The notes under the pieces are model-generated. The model did no database searches. It was given only the letters and a program-made list of their open reading frames with translations, and had not been told where the DNA came from. A program made the translations under genes and the position numbers. A stretch of DNA of 64,000 bases from Henriciella sp. (GTDB lineage: Bacteria; Pseudomonadota; Alphaproteobacteria; Caulobacterales; Hyphomonadaceae): the NCBI RefSeq assembly GCF_029936995.1, contig NZ_JAPYRE010000004.1, forward strand, positions 372,001 to 436,000, in the 5' to 3' direction. Positions 42,674 through 52,428 of the stretch are shown here, in pieces (position 1 is the first letter of the stretch; the number at the start of each line of letters is the position of its first letter).

Positions 42674-45457
42674 GTGAGCGACGAAAACACTCCGCCAGAA
42701 GAGCCGGAAAATCCCACCCCGCCACATCAGGACGGGGTCGATCCAGTCGATATCGAGGATGAGCTGAAGCGCTCCTATCTCGATTATGCCATGAGCGTCA
42801 TCGTCTCGCGCGCCCTGCCGGATGTGCGCGACGGTCTGAAGCCGGTTCACCGCCGGATTCTGTACGCCATGCAGGTCAACGGCAACACACCGGACAAGTC
42901 TCACCGCAAGTCTGCCAATATCGTCGGTGCTGTGATGGGGGCGTATCACCCGCACGGCGACAGCGCCATCTATGACGCACTCGTGCGTATGGCGCAGCCC
43001 TTCTCGATGGGGCTGACGCTCGTCGACGGGCAGGGCAATTTTGGCTCGATCGATAACGACCCGCCAGCGGCCATGCGTTACACCGAATCGCGCATGACGA
43101 AGGCGGCGCAGTACCTGCTGGCCGACATCGACAAGGACACGGTGCCCTTCCAGGACACTTATGACCAGGAAAACAAGGAACCGATGGTGCTGCCTGCGCA
43201 GTATCCGAACCTCCTTGTGAATGGCGGTGGCGGGATCGCGGTCGGCATGGCGACCAATATTCCGCCGCACAATCTCGGTGAAGTCGTCGATGCCACGCTG
43301 GCAATGATCGACGACCCGGCGATTGATGACGAGGCGCTGCTCGAGATCGTGCCCGGCCCGGACTTCCCGACCGGCGGCCTGATCATGGGATATGCCGGCT
43401 CCCGCAAGGCGCTGATGGAAGGGCGCGGTTCCGTGCTTATGCGCGCACGCACCGAGATAGAGGACGTGAAGTCCGGCCGGCAGGCCATCGTGGTTTCCGA
43501 GATTCCCTACCAGGTGAACAAGTCCGCCATGGTGCAGAAGATTGCCGAACTCGTCCGCGACAAGCGGATCGAGGGCATCGCCGACCTGCGCGACGAGTCC
43601 GACCGGCACGGCATCCGTGTCGTCGTCGAGATCAAGAAGGATGCGAGCCCGGAAGTGGTGTTGAACCAGCTTTTCCGCTTCTCGCCGCTGCAAAGCTCTT
43701 TCCCGGTGAACATGCTGGCGCTGAATGGCGGACGGCCCGAGCAGCTGAACCTGCGCGGTGTGTTGCAGGCGTTCATCCAGTTCCGCGAGGAGGTCGTCGC
43801 AAGGCGCACCAAGTTCGAGCTGAACAAGGCGCGTGACCGGGCACACGTCCTGGTCGGCCTTGCGCTCGCCGTCGCGAACATTGACGAGGTTATCCGTATC
43901 ATCCGCAATGCGCCGGACCCGGCGACCGCGCGTGAGCAGCTACTCGCGAAGGCCTGGAAGGTCATGGATATGGGGCCGCTGATCGACCTCATCGCCGACA
44001 AGCGCACCCGCCGGGCCGATGAGAACACGATCTACCTTTCCGACGAGCAGGCCCGCGCCATTCTCGACCTGCGCCTGCACCGCCTGACCGGGCTTGGCCA
44101 GGATGAGATCGGTAATGAGGCCAAGGGGCTGTCTGACAAGATTGCCGACTATCTCGACATCCTGCGCTCACGCGTACGCATCCAGGACATTGTCCGCGGC
44201 GAGCTGCGTGATGTGAAAGAGAAGTTCGCCGTCCCGCGGCGCTCGGAGTTCACTTTCGCCGATGCCGACATGGACGACGAGGACCTGATCGAGCGCGAGG
44301 ACATGGTCGTTACCGTCACGCATGGCGGTTATGTGAAGCGCGTCCCCCTCTCGACCTACCGGACCCAGCATCGCGGCGGCAAGGGCCGCTCCGGTGTCTC
44401 GATGAAGGACGAGGATTTCGTCACGCGGCTGTTCACGGCCAATACGCATACCGAGATTCTGTTCTTCAGCTCAGAGGGCATGGTCTACAAGGAGAAGGTC
44501 TGGCGCCTGCCGGTTGGCTCGCCGCAATCGCGCGGCAAGGCGCTGGTCAACATCTTCCCGCTGTCGAAGGATGAGCGCATCACCTCCGTGATGCCGCTGC
44601 CGGACGACGAAGAGAGCCGTAACGAACTGGATGTGATGTTCGCGACGCGCTCGGGCACGGTGCGGCGCAATAAGCTTTCGGACTTCATTCGTGTGAACCG
44701 CAACGGCAAGATCGCGATGAAGCTCGATGAGGGTGATGGCATTGTCTCGGTGAAGATCTGCACCGAGGCGAATGACGTCATGCTGACCACGGCGCTCGGC
44801 AAGTGTATCCGGTTCAGGGTCGATGATGTGCGCGTTTTCGCCGGCCGTAACTCAACCGGTGTGCGCGGTATCCGTCTCGACAAGGAGGATGAAGTGATCG
44901 CGATGGGCATCATGCACCATGTCGAGGTCACGTCAGCCGAAGCCCGTGCCTACCTCAAGCATGCTGCGGCCATGCGCCGCGCAGCGAGTGGTGAGGACGA
45001 AGGCGAAGAGACCGATGCGGCTGTAGATGACGATGCGGAAGACACTGACGAGGATGCCGCGCTCAGCACGGAGCGCATCGCGGAGCTCGGTGCACGCGAG
45101 GAGTTTATACTGACGCTTGCTGATGACGGGATGGGCAAACGTGCCTCTTCATACGACTACCGGGTGACCGGGCGGGGCGGTAAAGGCCTCGTGGCGCACA
45201 ATATCTGGGGCGGCAACAAGAAGACCGGTCCAGTCAAGCAGATCGCGCAGTCCTTCGCGGTTGATGACAATGACCAGATCATGCTTGTCACGAATGGTGG
45301 ACAGCTCATCCGTACACGTGTCGACCAGATCCGTATTGCGGGCCGGGCGACATCAGGGGTATGGGTGCTGCGTACCAATGAGGGCGAACGTGTTGTCTCC
45401 GTTGCACGTCTTGTAGAAGACAGCGAAGACGATACAGAAGACGGCACAGACGAGTAG
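42674..45457 (+). CDS. gyrA: DNA gyrase subunit A
   Basis: Cuts and religates DNA during supercoiling. Catalytic Tyr in A-A-M-R-Y-T-E (about residue 135) and the quinolone-region segment [10 protein letters not shown] are present; Ser and Asp at the positions equivalent to E. coli 83 and 87 are unchanged. The C-terminal beta-pinwheel has a Q-R-G-G-K-G-like box ([10 protein letters not shown]) and an acidic insertion of about 35 residues near 770-800. The GTG at 42674 ([10 protein letters not shown]) is the likely start. 927 aa. Confidence 0.95.
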   Translation: MSDENTPPEEPENPTPPHQDGVDPVDIEDELKRSYLDYAMSVIVSRALPDVRDGLKPVHRRILYAMQVNGNTPDKSHRKSANIVGAVMGAYHPHGDSAIYDALVRMAQPFSMGLTLVDGQGNFGSIDNDPPAAMRYTESRMTKAAQYLLADIDKDTVPFQDTYDQENKEPMVLPAQYPNLLVNGGGGIAVGMATNIPPHNLGEVVDATLAMIDDPAIDDEALLEIVPGPDFPTGGLIMGYAGSRKALMEGRGSVLMRARTEIEDVKSGRQAIVVSEIPYQVNKSAMVQKIAELVRDKRIEGIADLRDESDRHGIRVVVEIKKDASPEVVLNQLFRFSPLQSSFPVNMLALNGGRPEQLNLRGVLQAFIQFREEVVARRTKFELNKARDRAHVLVGLALAVANIDEVIRIIRNAPDPATAREQLLAKAWKVMDMGPLIDLIADKRTRRADENTIYLSDEQARAILDLRLHRLTGLGQDEIGNEAKGLSDKIADYLDILRSRVRIQDIVRGELRDVKEKFAVPRRSEFTFADADMDDEDLIEREDMVVTVTHGGYVKRVPLSTYRTQHRGGKGRSGVSMKDEDFVTRLFTANTHTEILFFSSEGMVYKEKVWRLPVGSPQSRGKALVNIFPLSKDERITSVMPLPDDEESRNELDVMFATRSGTVRRNKLSDFIRVNRNGKIAMKLDEGDGIVSVKICTEANDVMLTTALGKCIRFRVDDVRVFAGRNSTGVRGIRLDKEDEVIAMGIMHHVEVTSAEARAYLKHAAAMRRAASGEDEGEETDAAVDDDAEDTDEDAALSTERIAELGAREEFILTLADDGMGKRASSYDYRVTGRGGKGLVAHNIWGGNKKTGPVKQIAQSFAVDDNDQIMLVTNGGQLIRTRVDQIRIAGRATSGVWVLRTNEGERVVSVARLVEDSEDDTEDGTDE

Positions 45458-45502
45458 CGGGCCGCCCGGCCCGGCATCACAGACGGGCAGGGAGGATCTC
45501 CA

Positions 45503-45997
45503 ATGGAACGAGTCGGGCTTTACCCCGGTACATTCGACCCCATCACGATGGGCCATCTCGATATTATCGGGCGCGGCATGAAGCTGGTGGACCGGCTGAT
45601 TATCGGCGTGGCCGTGAACGAGGCAAAAAAGCCGCTCTTTTCGCTCGATGAGCGCACGGAAATCGTGGCGAAGGATGTCGGAGACCTGCCAAATCCGCGC
45701 AATGTGAAGATCGAGGTCAAGCCGTTCGATAACCTGCTCATGCATTTCGCCGAGAGCTGCAATGCGCATGTCATCATCCGAGGCCTGCGGGCGGTTTCGG
45801 ACTTTGAGTACGAGTTCCAGATGACGGCGATGAACGAGCAGCTGAACCGCGAGATTGAAACCGTCTTTCTGATGGCAGATGTTCAGCATCAGGCTGTTGC
45901 GTCTCGCCTGGTCAAGGAGATTGCGCGCTTCGGGGGCGACATCACTTCCTTCGTCACGCCGCGCGTGCGGGAGAAACTTCTGGAGAAATACAAGTGA
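45503..45997 (+). CDS. coaD: Phosphopantetheine adenylyltransferase
   Basis: Fourth step of coenzyme A synthesis. The nucleotidyltransferase signature G-T-F-D-P-I-T-x-G-H and the R-G-L-R and M-T-A-M-N motifs are present; 164 aa is standard. It lies 45 bases after gyrA, with GGGAGG before the ATG, and is followed closely by the peptidyl-prolyl isomerase gene, so gyrA-coaD-ppi-queA-tgt read in one direction. Confidence 0.97.
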   Translation: MERVGLYPGTFDPITMGHLDIIGRGMKLVDRLIIGVAVNEAKKPLFSLDERTEIVAKDVGDLPNPRNVKIEVKPFDNLLMHFAESCNAHVIIRGLRAVSDFEYEFQMTAMNEQLNREIETVFLMADVQHQAVASRLVKEIARFGGDITSFVTPRVREKLLEKYK

Positions 45998-46002
45998 CAA
46001 TC

Positions 46003-46917
46003 ATGCGTGTTGCGTCCACCGCTCTTGCTTCTGCCGTTCTTGTGGCCGCTGCGGCCTGTGCCCAGGAAAATGGCCCTGAATCTGCTGCTGGAACTGAAGC
46101 ATCAGGTGAACCGGCTTCCGAGTTCACGATGGAGGATGTCAACGCAGCGCCTGACAGCTGGCGTAAGGTCGAGGCTGACAACATGCTTGTCTTCGATACG
46201 ACCAAGGGCCGCATCCTTATCGAGATGCTGCCACCGGTTGCGCCCAACCATGCAGAACAGTTCCGCATGATCGCCAGGTCCGGTGACTTCGACGGGACAA
46301 ATTTTCACCGTGTGATCGACGATTTCATGGCGCAGGGGGGCGATATACAGGCTGCCAAGGGGCGTAGCTCGGGCCTGCCGAACCTGAAAGGTGAGTTCAT
46401 GTTCCGGCGCAACCCGTCAGAGATGACGATTACGCCGATTGGCCGGAAGAATGAAGCCACCCAGGGGCTCTACAAGGGCTTCCCGATTGCGACGCAGAGT
46501 GCGTATCTCGCCGAAATGACAAAGGACGCAAGCGTCGACAGCTGGATTCCGCATTGTCCGGGCGTGGTTTCTACAGCGCGGACCAATGACCCGAATTCCG
46601 CCAACAGCCAGTTCTTCCTGATGCGCTATCAGGCGGCCCATCTGGACAAGCAGTACACCGCCTGGGGCCGGGTCATTGACGGTTTCGAGGCTGTGCGTGC
46701 GATCAAGGCGGGTGAAGGCCAGAACGGCACACCGATCGAGAACCCGGATACCCTGAAAGAAGCCTATATGGTGAGCGAGCTTCCAGAGGATGAAAGGCCG
46801 GTCGCATATGTCCAGCGCACGGATACGCCAGTCTGGGCGGAGAAGCTGCAGGCTGCTGCCGAGAGCGACACCGACATCTGCGATGTCGAGCGTGTTCCAG
46901 CCGTGATCGCGGAGTAG
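46003..46917 (+). CDS. Cyclophilin-type peptidyl-prolyl isomerase, lipoprotein
   Basis: The cyclophilin core (F-H-R-V-I-D-D-F-M-A-Q-G-G-D, N-S-Q-F-F, W-G-R-V-I-D-G) is present with an insertion of about 60 residues between the first two blocks. The N-terminal signal ends in A-A-A-A-C, a probable lipobox, so it should act in the periplasm as a folding helper. The ATG at 46003 is chosen. The Arg in F-H-R and the Phe/Gln residues of the active site are kept. Confidence 0.9.
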   Translation: MRVASTALASAVLVAAAACAQENGPESAAGTEASGEPASEFTMEDVNAAPDSWRKVEADNMLVFDTTKGRILIEMLPPVAPNHAEQFRMIARSGDFDGTNFHRVIDDFMAQGGDIQAAKGRSSGLPNLKGEFMFRRNPSEMTITPIGRKNEATQGLYKGFPIATQSAYLAEMTKDASVDSWIPHCPGVVSTARTNDPNSANSQFFLMRYQAAHLDKQYTAWGRVIDGFEAVRAIKAGEGQNGTPIENPDTLKEAYMVSELPEDERPVAYVQRTDTPVWAEKLQAAAESDTDICDVERVPAVIAE

Positions 46918-46930
46918 GACGCGTTCCGGC

Positions 46931-47986
46931 GTGGACCTTTCAGATTTTGCATTCGACCTTCCAGAAGACCTGATTGCGCTGCGCCCGGCGGAGCCGCAGG
47001 ATTCTGCCCGCCTGCTTGTTGTGCATGGGGATGGCCGGCTGGAAGATGCCTCCGTGCGGGAACTGTCGCACTTTCTCGAAGCCGGGGATACACTGGTCTT
47101 TAATGATACGCGCGTCGTACCGGCCGCACTGAAAGGCGTGCGCGGTGCGCGCGATGCTGCTGGCAGTGATGTGACGGTGGACGCGAATCTTGTCGAGCGC
47201 ACGGGCCCGGCGAACTGGCGCGCACTGGCCCGGCCGGGCAAGCGGCTGAAGCCCGGTGACCGGATCGTGTTCGCCGATGAGTTTGCCGCCGAAATCACAA
47301 CCAAGAGCGATTCAGGCGAGATCGAGCTGGTCTTCAATCTGTCCGGTCCTGCGCTTGATGAAGCCCTTGATGCGCACGGGGCCATGCCGCTGCCGCCTTA
47401 TATCGCGCGGCGCCGTGCTGCCGATGCGCAGGACAGGCAGACCTATCAGACCAGCTTTGCAGGGAATGAGGCGCAGTCGGTCGCTGCGCCGACAGCCGGC
47501 TTGCACTTCACACCACGTCTGCGCGGCGAAGTGCAGGCGGCGGGCATTGGCAGCGAGATCGTGCGCCTGCATGTCGGCCTGGGTACATTCGCGCCGCTGA
47601 AGGAAAGCCAGCTGGCAAGCGGTCGGCTGCACGAGGAATGGCGCCATGTCAGCCCGGAAGTTGCCGAACGCCTGAACGCGGTGCGCACGGCGGGAAAGCG
47701 CGTCGTGCCTGTCGGTACGACGGCGCTGCGCACGCTCGAAAGTTCCCTGGCGCCGGACGGCAGGCTGACAGCGACGATGGGGCCGACGGACATTTTCCTG
47801 AAACCGGGAGACCGGTTGCATGTCACTGATGCGCTGGTGACAAACTTCCACCTGCCGGAAAGTTCGCTTTTCATGCTCGTCTGCGCGCTGATGGGGACCG
47901 ATGTGATGCAGGCGGCGTATGCACACGCGGTCAAGGAGAAGTATCGCTTCTATTCCTATGGCGATGCGTGCCTGCTGCTGCCGTGA
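46931..47986 (+). CDS. queA: S-adenosylmethionine:tRNA ribosyltransferase-isomerase
   Basis: Makes epoxyqueuosine in tRNA by moving the ribosyl part of SAM to the preQ1 base. The family segments F-D-L-P-E-D-L-I-A, D-T-L-V-F-N-D-T-R-V and A-A-P-T-A-G-L-H-F-T are present. Starts with GTG 13 bases after the isomerase gene; 351 aa. Together with tgt it forms the queuosine pair. Confidence 0.96.
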   Translation: MDLSDFAFDLPEDLIALRPAEPQDSARLLVVHGDGRLEDASVRELSHFLEAGDTLVFNDTRVVPAALKGVRGARDAAGSDVTVDANLVERTGPANWRALARPGKRLKPGDRIVFADEFAAEITTKSDSGEIELVFNLSGPALDEALDAHGAMPLPPYIARRRAADAQDRQTYQTSFAGNEAQSVAAPTAGLHFTPRLRGEVQAAGIGSEIVRLHVGLGTFAPLKESQLASGRLHEEWRHVSPEVAERLNAVRTAGKRVVPVGTTALRTLESSLAPDGRLTATMGPTDIFLKPGDRLHVTDALVTNFHLPESSLFMLVCALMGTDVMQAAYAHAVKEKYRFYSYGDACLLLP

Positions 47987-48035
47987 TCCGCATCCGTCTG
48001 GTTGAACGCTTCAGAAAAACGGCTAAAGCGCGCCC

Positions 48036-49169
48036 ATGACAACGTTTCCCTTCAAGATCAGCGCACGTGAAGGCGCGGCACGCACTGGCACGCTGCAGAC
48101 GCCGCGCGGGGATATCCGCACGCCTGCCTTCATGCCGGTGGGCACAGCCGGAACGGTGAAGGCGCTCTACATGGACCAGGTGGAGCAGGCCGGGGCCGAC
48201 ATCATTCTCGGCAATACCTATCACCTGATGCTGCGGCCCGGCGCCGAGCGGGTGAAGCGGCTGGGCGGACTGCACGCCTTCTCCGGCTGGTCCGGGCCGA
48301 TGCTGACAGACAGTGGCGGCTTCCAGGTCTGGTCGCTGTCGCAGCTGCGCAAGATGGATGCTGAGGGCGTAACCTTCCGCAGCCACATTGACGGCTCCGA
48401 ACACAGGCTGACGCCAGCACGCAGTATCGAAATACAGGCCGACCTGCTGGGGGCAGATATCTCCATGCAGCTCGATGAGTGCACGGATTTTCCATGCAGC
48501 CACGAAGAGGCACTACGCAGTCTCGAACTGTCTCTGGACTGGGGCGGCAAGAGCCTCGAGGCGTTCGGCCATCGTGAGAAGCAGACCCTCTTCGGCATCG
48601 TGCAGGGCTCGAATTTCGAGGATTTGCGGGAACGTTCTGCCAAAGGTGTGGTGTCGCAGGGCTTTGGCGGCATCGCGCTTGGCGGGCTGGCTGTTGGTGA
48701 GGGCCATGAACAGATGTGCGCGACCATCGACATGACCGTGCCGCACCTGCCGGACGCGCTGCCGCGCTATGTCATGGGCGTTGGAAAGCCGATTGATCTG
48801 GTCGAAAGCGTCGCGCGCGGCATCGACATGTTCGACTGCGTCCTGCCGACCCGCGCCGGCCGGCATGGGCAGGCCTGGACCTGGGACGGTCCGATTAATC
48901 TCAAGAATGCGCGGTTCAACGAAGACCTCTCGCCGCTGGATGCGGCAGTCGAGTGTCCGGCAAGCCGTGATTATTCAAAGGCTTACCTGCATCATCTCAT
49001 AAAGTCCGGCGAGTATCTCGGCTCCATGATCCTGTCCTGGCACAACACCGCCTTCTTCCAGGCGTTGATGTCTGAAATGCGCAACGCCATTGCCGAAGGC
49101 AGATTCGAAAGCCTGCGTGCAGAACTCAGTCAGCGGTGGGAGGCAACGAAGTCGTCTCCAAAAGGCTAA
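48036..49169 (+). CDS. tgt: Queuine/preQ1 tRNA-guanine transglycosylase
   Basis: Exchanges guanine 34 for preQ1 in tRNAs with GUN anticodons. The catalytic Asp in D-S-G-G-F-Q and the nucleophile in F-D-C-V-L-P-T-R-A-G-R-H-G are seen. The zinc-binding segment normally has C-x-C-x2-C; here a C-P-A-S-R-D-Y-S-K-A-Y-L-H-H block is found, with Cys in V-E-C-P and His at the end, so part of the usual zinc set looks changed. 377 aa, 49 bases after queA. Confidence 0.95.
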   Translation: MTTFPFKISAREGAARTGTLQTPRGDIRTPAFMPVGTAGTVKALYMDQVEQAGADIILGNTYHLMLRPGAERVKRLGGLHAFSGWSGPMLTDSGGFQVWSLSQLRKMDAEGVTFRSHIDGSEHRLTPARSIEIQADLLGADISMQLDECTDFPCSHEEALRSLELSLDWGGKSLEAFGHREKQTLFGIVQGSNFEDLRERSAKGVVSQGFGGIALGGLAVGEGHEQMCATIDMTVPHLPDALPRYVMGVGKPIDLVESVARGIDMFDCVLPTRAGRHGQAWTWDGPINLKNARFNEDLSPLDAAVECPASRDYSKAYLHHLIKSGEYLGSMILSWHNTAFFQALMSEMRNAIAEGRFESLRAELSQRWEATKSSPKG

Positions 49170-49178
49170 AGCCTGTCT

Positions 49179-49826
49179 TTACCTGCTCGAGGCGCTCGCT
49201 GTTGCGGGCCTGAAAGGCTCTACGGGACGGTGGAGTGTCGGCCTGAGATCAAGCGGCACATGAGGTCTGCCATCAGCGGTCTTTGCCTGCTGACCGGGCT
49301 CAGCGGGCGCGTCGCACTTTTTCACCACATTGAGGGCCTTGAGATAGGTACGCCTGTGGGCGCCTCGCTCCTTGGCGTTCTTGACCCTTTTCTCGTGCGC
49401 CTTGGCCCCGCTCAATCGCCTGACCCAGCTCCTGTAAGGAATAATTCCACCGGCTTCATCGGCAATCATGGCGAGCAGCCGTTCCGAGCTTTCTTCGGCA
49501 GCACGTTCACTCAGGCTTGAACTGCCATCTTCCTGCGGGCTGGCATCCCAGTCCGGGCCGAGAATTTCGTTCAGGGCTGCGATCTGGCTTTTGATCTCCG
49601 TGCAGCTCATGTCGACGGAGATGTCATAGGGGTTGCTGATTTCTTCGAGCGCCTGTGGAATTTCGTCGCGCCTCAGGTTCAGGTCTTCAAGCGGTGTGAG
49701 CGCTGCATCGGTGATGCCGGAGCGTGTCTGCTGGACAGCATTTCCTGCTGCTGCGCCGACAGTCTTGCTGGCACAGGCCGTAATAAGGGCAAGGCCTACC
49801 AGTGAGGAAAGCACCGTCTTTTTCAT
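49179..49826 (-). CDS. Lipoprotein of unknown function (215 aa)
   Basis: The ATG at 49826 gives a signal peptide ending in the lipobox I-T-A-C (Cys18). The longer frame upstream would run through the tRNA gene and is rejected. The mature protein is charged, with likely helices and two more Cys. It converges on tgt. Function unknown. Confidence 0.75.
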   Translation of the reverse strand: MKKTVLSSLVGLALITACASKTVGAAAGNAVQQTRSGITDAALTPLEDLNLRRDEIPQALEEISNPYDISVDMSCTEIKSQIAALNEILGPDWDASPQEDGSSSLSERAAEESSERLLAMIADEAGGIIPYRSWVRRLSGAKAHEKRVKNAKERGAHRRTYLKALNVVKKCDAPAEPGQQAKTADGRPHVPLDLRPTLHRPVEPFRPATASASSR

Positions 49827-49940
49827 GCCTGGTATTTGAACCGAACATGCGGGCAAAAAAATGACGTCAGCTGACCTGCAATTCACCGCTTCAGGCGCGT
49901 TGACGTTGCAGGCGCACCCGGCTAGGTAAGCCGCTTCGGC

Positions 49941-50016
49941 GCGCCCATAGCTCAGTTGGTAGAGCAACTGACTTTTAATCAGTAGGTCACAGGTTCGAAT
50001 CCTGTTGGGCGTACCA
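49941..50016 (+). tRNA. tRNA-Lys(UUU), integration site of the satellite
   Basis: Full cloverleaf with encoded CCA: anticodon loop CTTTTAA (anticodon TTT), acceptor GCGCCCA/TGGGCGT with a G1-U72 pair. Its 3' 46 bases are repeated at 60209-60254. Confidence 0.95.
49971..50016 (+). repeat. Attachment repeat (left) within tRNA-Lys(UUU)
   Basis: A 46-bp segment from the anticodon loop to the CCA end is identical to 60209-60254. The match breaks directly on both sides. It is the crossover region of the satellite's integrase. Confidence 0.95.
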
Positions 50017-50258
50017 AAATATTTCGATAAATCAAGGAAATGGAAATCGCCCATTATGGGGCGATTGGAGCAAACCGAGTCGGGGACACGCTCGGGGACA
50101 CGGGAATCAGGTTCCCGAGCTTATAGAAATCTTGGTCTGAGAAATTTCTAGGCGTTTGCCGATTTGGCGGCTGTCGGCTCAAGTGGGATCAGGAGCACCA
50201 CTCGGCTGGGTTCTGTTTCTGCCGCCGGACGGATGCTCAGCGGAAGGGAGCTTTCATA

Positions 50259-50768
50259 TTAGTCTGATCTCACCCAGTCGGCAGGAACGATTGTCGTCTT
50301 GCAGGCTGATACGAACACTCTGGCCGATGTTAGGAGGCCATTCTTCGACGTTGTGCAAAGCGCTTTCGGATCATCTTCCAGAACCTCGGCAAACGTGCAG
50401 ACCTCAACAACATCCCCATCGTTGAAAAGCGTGACTATCTGCCAGGAGAAGTCTTCCTTATCCAGGGAAACCAGAATCGGCTCTGTGCCTTCGGCTTCAG
50501 CGCTGTGCCAGCTGCCCGAAAAGTGTTTCCAACGATAGGCTATATCCCCGGTGTCCGTATCTAATTCAAAGATACTCATGCCATTTGGAATGCCATCTTT
50601 GCCCCAGCCTGCAACCTCCGGGTTATCCGCATACAAGCCTTCTGGCGCGGTGTAGACATGGCCGCTGGACATGCCGCATTCCATCTGAAGAATGTCAGCA
50701 TGGGCTTTCCCGAATATGCTGAAAAGCAGTGCAGAAGCTACAACAATCGCGCCGGAGTGCATTCCCAT
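50259..50768 (-). CDS. Secreted protein of unknown function (169 aa)
   Basis: A clear signal peptide (SGAIVVASALLFSIFGKAHA) is followed by a beta-rich mature part with four Cys (two likely pairs). No family is recognised. It is satellite cargo. It may act at the cell surface or periplasm; superinfection control is one possibility without direct support. Confidence 0.65.
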   Translation of the reverse strand: MGMHSGAIVVASALLFSIFGKAHADILQMECGMSSGHVYTAPEGLYADNPEVAGWGKDGIPNGMSIFELDTDTGDIAYRWKHFSGSWHSAEAEGTEPILVSLDKEDFSWQIVTLFNDGDVVEVCTFAEVLEDDPKALCTTSKNGLLTSARVFVSACKTTIVPADWVRSD

Positions 50769-50806
50769 GGGATTTCCTCAGTGGACGTTTGAACGGAGCG
50801 TGAGTG

Positions 50807-51619
50807 TCACCGGTTTGATCTGAGATACGAAACCCGTTCAGGAATGGACATCGCATCGACGCGCCGCTTTTCGTGCGGGGACAGTGACGCATACACCTGT
50901 TCAATCGACCGCTCGTCTGTGGTGGGCGAAGCGCGCTTGGCGGGTTTGTTCGAGATGCTTGAAGGTGTATTCATAGCTGAATGTGCTTGGCGGGCAGATG
51001 CGGACGCAACAGACGCGGGCGTAATTCGCGCAGCCAGCTGCTCTGCGTTAAGCCCAGCGGCTTTGCCGTACCGCGTCATGATCTGACGCACACTCAGAGC
51101 GTTCGACGCTTCGGGAGTCCCTTCCGAGACGAATTTCACGACAAGGTCGGTGCGGGGCTTTTCAGTTTCATACGTCTGGCCGGGATTGATGGTCGTTCTG
51201 GACGTGGAATTACCGGAGACGTTTGTGCGTGCATTGCCGCTGCACCATGTGGAGCCGCTGCCATAGCCGTAGCCGAAGGAATTACAATTTGCGGACCCGC
51301 TGGTATAGCCGGACCCGGAATAGCTGGTATCTGTCGTAACAGTCGCGGGTGTCGTATGGTACGACGTGTCCGCCCATTCATCATAGTCTAGGATCATGAA
51401 AAGGCTGTAGCCATTCATCCTGGCCAGATCAGCGGCGCGCACCATAGCGATAGCATTCGTTTTCTGTCGCGAGGTTAATCCATTGCCGTAAGCTTGGATG
51501 CGATAGGTGTCGCGGGCGAGGGGCGTTTCATTAAAGCCGCCAAACGCGCCCCCTTCGGTGTAGGTGGCGCAGCCCGTCGTCAGCGTGAGCGCGATTATGC
51601 TAATGATAGCGTTTTTCAT
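50807..51619 (-). CDS. CC0125/CC1285-family lipoprotein
   Basis: The signal ends in the lipobox L-T-T-G-C. The next 60 residues match the CC0125/CC1285 pattern (GGFNETPLARDTYRI, then G-N-G-L-T-S-R-Q-K, then A-A-D-L-A...G-Y-S-L-F-M-I), followed by a low-complexity Ser/Gly/Tyr stretch and a charged C-terminus. Homologues are chromosomal in Caulobacter relatives; here the gene is satellite cargo, perhaps captured from a host. Confidence 0.75.
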   Translation of the reverse strand: MKNAIISIIALTLTTGCATYTEGGAFGGFNETPLARDTYRIQAYGNGLTSRQKTNAIAMVRAADLARMNGYSLFMILDYDEWADTSYHTTPATVTTDTSYSGSGYTSGSANCNSFGYGYGSGSTWCSGNARTNVSGNSTSRTTINPGQTYETEKPRTDLVVKFVSEGTPEASNALSVRQIMTRYGKAAGLNAEQLAARITPASVASASARQAHSAMNTPSSISNKPAKRASPTTDERSIEQVYASLSPHEKRRVDAMSIPERVSYLRSNR

Positions 51620-52044
51620 GTCCAGCCTCCCGATTGGTAGACCAAACCTACCATACTAACGTTAAGGTTATATGTGGCAGGAGCTCCGAATTGTTGGCGT
51701 TTGACTAACCCTTCGTGGCGTAAAGAATGAGAAACGTGGCCTGTGCGTGTCCCCGCAGTGTTTTGAGCGAGAGTGAGGGCCCGCAGGCACTGGGTCATCG
51801 ACGCGCGATTCGCTGTTTTTAAATCAGTGCACAGCCATAGAAAGTCTGACTTGCCGGTAGAACCTTCAATTGGGTCACAATCGCAAGAGCAACTACGGCC
51901 GTACTTAAGTAAGATACTGGTCTCCCAAGCAGCCTATTAGCCCGCTCTGCTCTCGGCACAACGAAATCAGACATAGGGGTTTACGCTAGTATCGATACAG
52001 CAGAATACTGCTCTAGCCTTTATCGGTAGGGAGAATGAAAATTC
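51620..52044. other. Intergenic region before the graspetide operon
   Basis: No credible gene is seen in 425 bases. An inverted repeat AGCAG-AATA-CTGCT lies at 51999-52012, 33 bases before the graspetide precursor start, and could be an operator. The region must contain divergent promoters. Confidence 0.5.
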
Positions 52045-52410
52045 ATGACGATGGTAAAGACTGCTGAACCTTATCTTTTCCGATTTGCGACGAATCGAAA
52101 ATGCGAGGGGCCGGAAATGGAGGGGCGCTACTGCAAGAATAGGCAGCTCTGGGTCATCGACACCGCTGAAGGTGCGCGGCCGATTATAGAGGCCGCTTCC
52201 GAAGCTATCGCGGCGACCCAAACCAAAACTATGACTCAGGTAGAAGCTGACGATGACGATCAAAGCCGCGGTGCGATGATGGAGACCTCGACTTTCACTA
52301 GGGTCCGACAGGAAAGTGACGATAATGACGCTTCACTTGGTTTGCCCGAAATCCAAACAAAGACGGACGTTCAGCAGGAAACTGACGATCAGATCGGTAG
52401 CGTTGTTTGA
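52045..52410 (+). CDS. Putative graspetide (omega-ester peptide) precursor
   Basis: The 121-residue peptide has an N-terminal leader with P-Y-L-F-R-F-A (residues 9-15), like the P-F-x-L-R-F-type leader element of ATP-grasp-modified peptides. The C-terminal half has three repeated cores: T60-K-T-M-T-Q-V-E-A-D-D, T81-S-T-F-T-R-V-R-Q-E-S-D-D and T105-K-T-D-V-Q-Q-E-T-D-D. Thr/Ser donors followed by Glu/Asp acceptors are what ATP-grasp enzymes join into ester rings. An ATP-grasp gene follows after 18 bases. No protease or export gene is adjacent. An alternative is that it is a modified signalling or toxin peptide. Confidence 0.8.
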   Translation: MTMVKTAEPYLFRFATNRKCEGPEMEGRYCKNRQLWVIDTAEGARPIIEAASEAIAATQTKTMTQVEADDDDQSRGAMMETSTFTRVRQESDDNDASLGLPEIQTKTDVQQETDDQIGSVV

Positions 52411-52428
52411 GTTGACGCAGAAGCTCCT

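Noticed and set aside
42536-43846. A 436-codon frame on the minus strand opposite gyrA
   Set aside because: Antisense shadow of gyrA, which has all its motifs.
49179-50054. Long minus-strand frame through the tRNA-Lys gene as the start of the lipoprotein
   Set aside because: The tRNA is clear, and the ATG at 49826 gives a proper lipoprotein signal.
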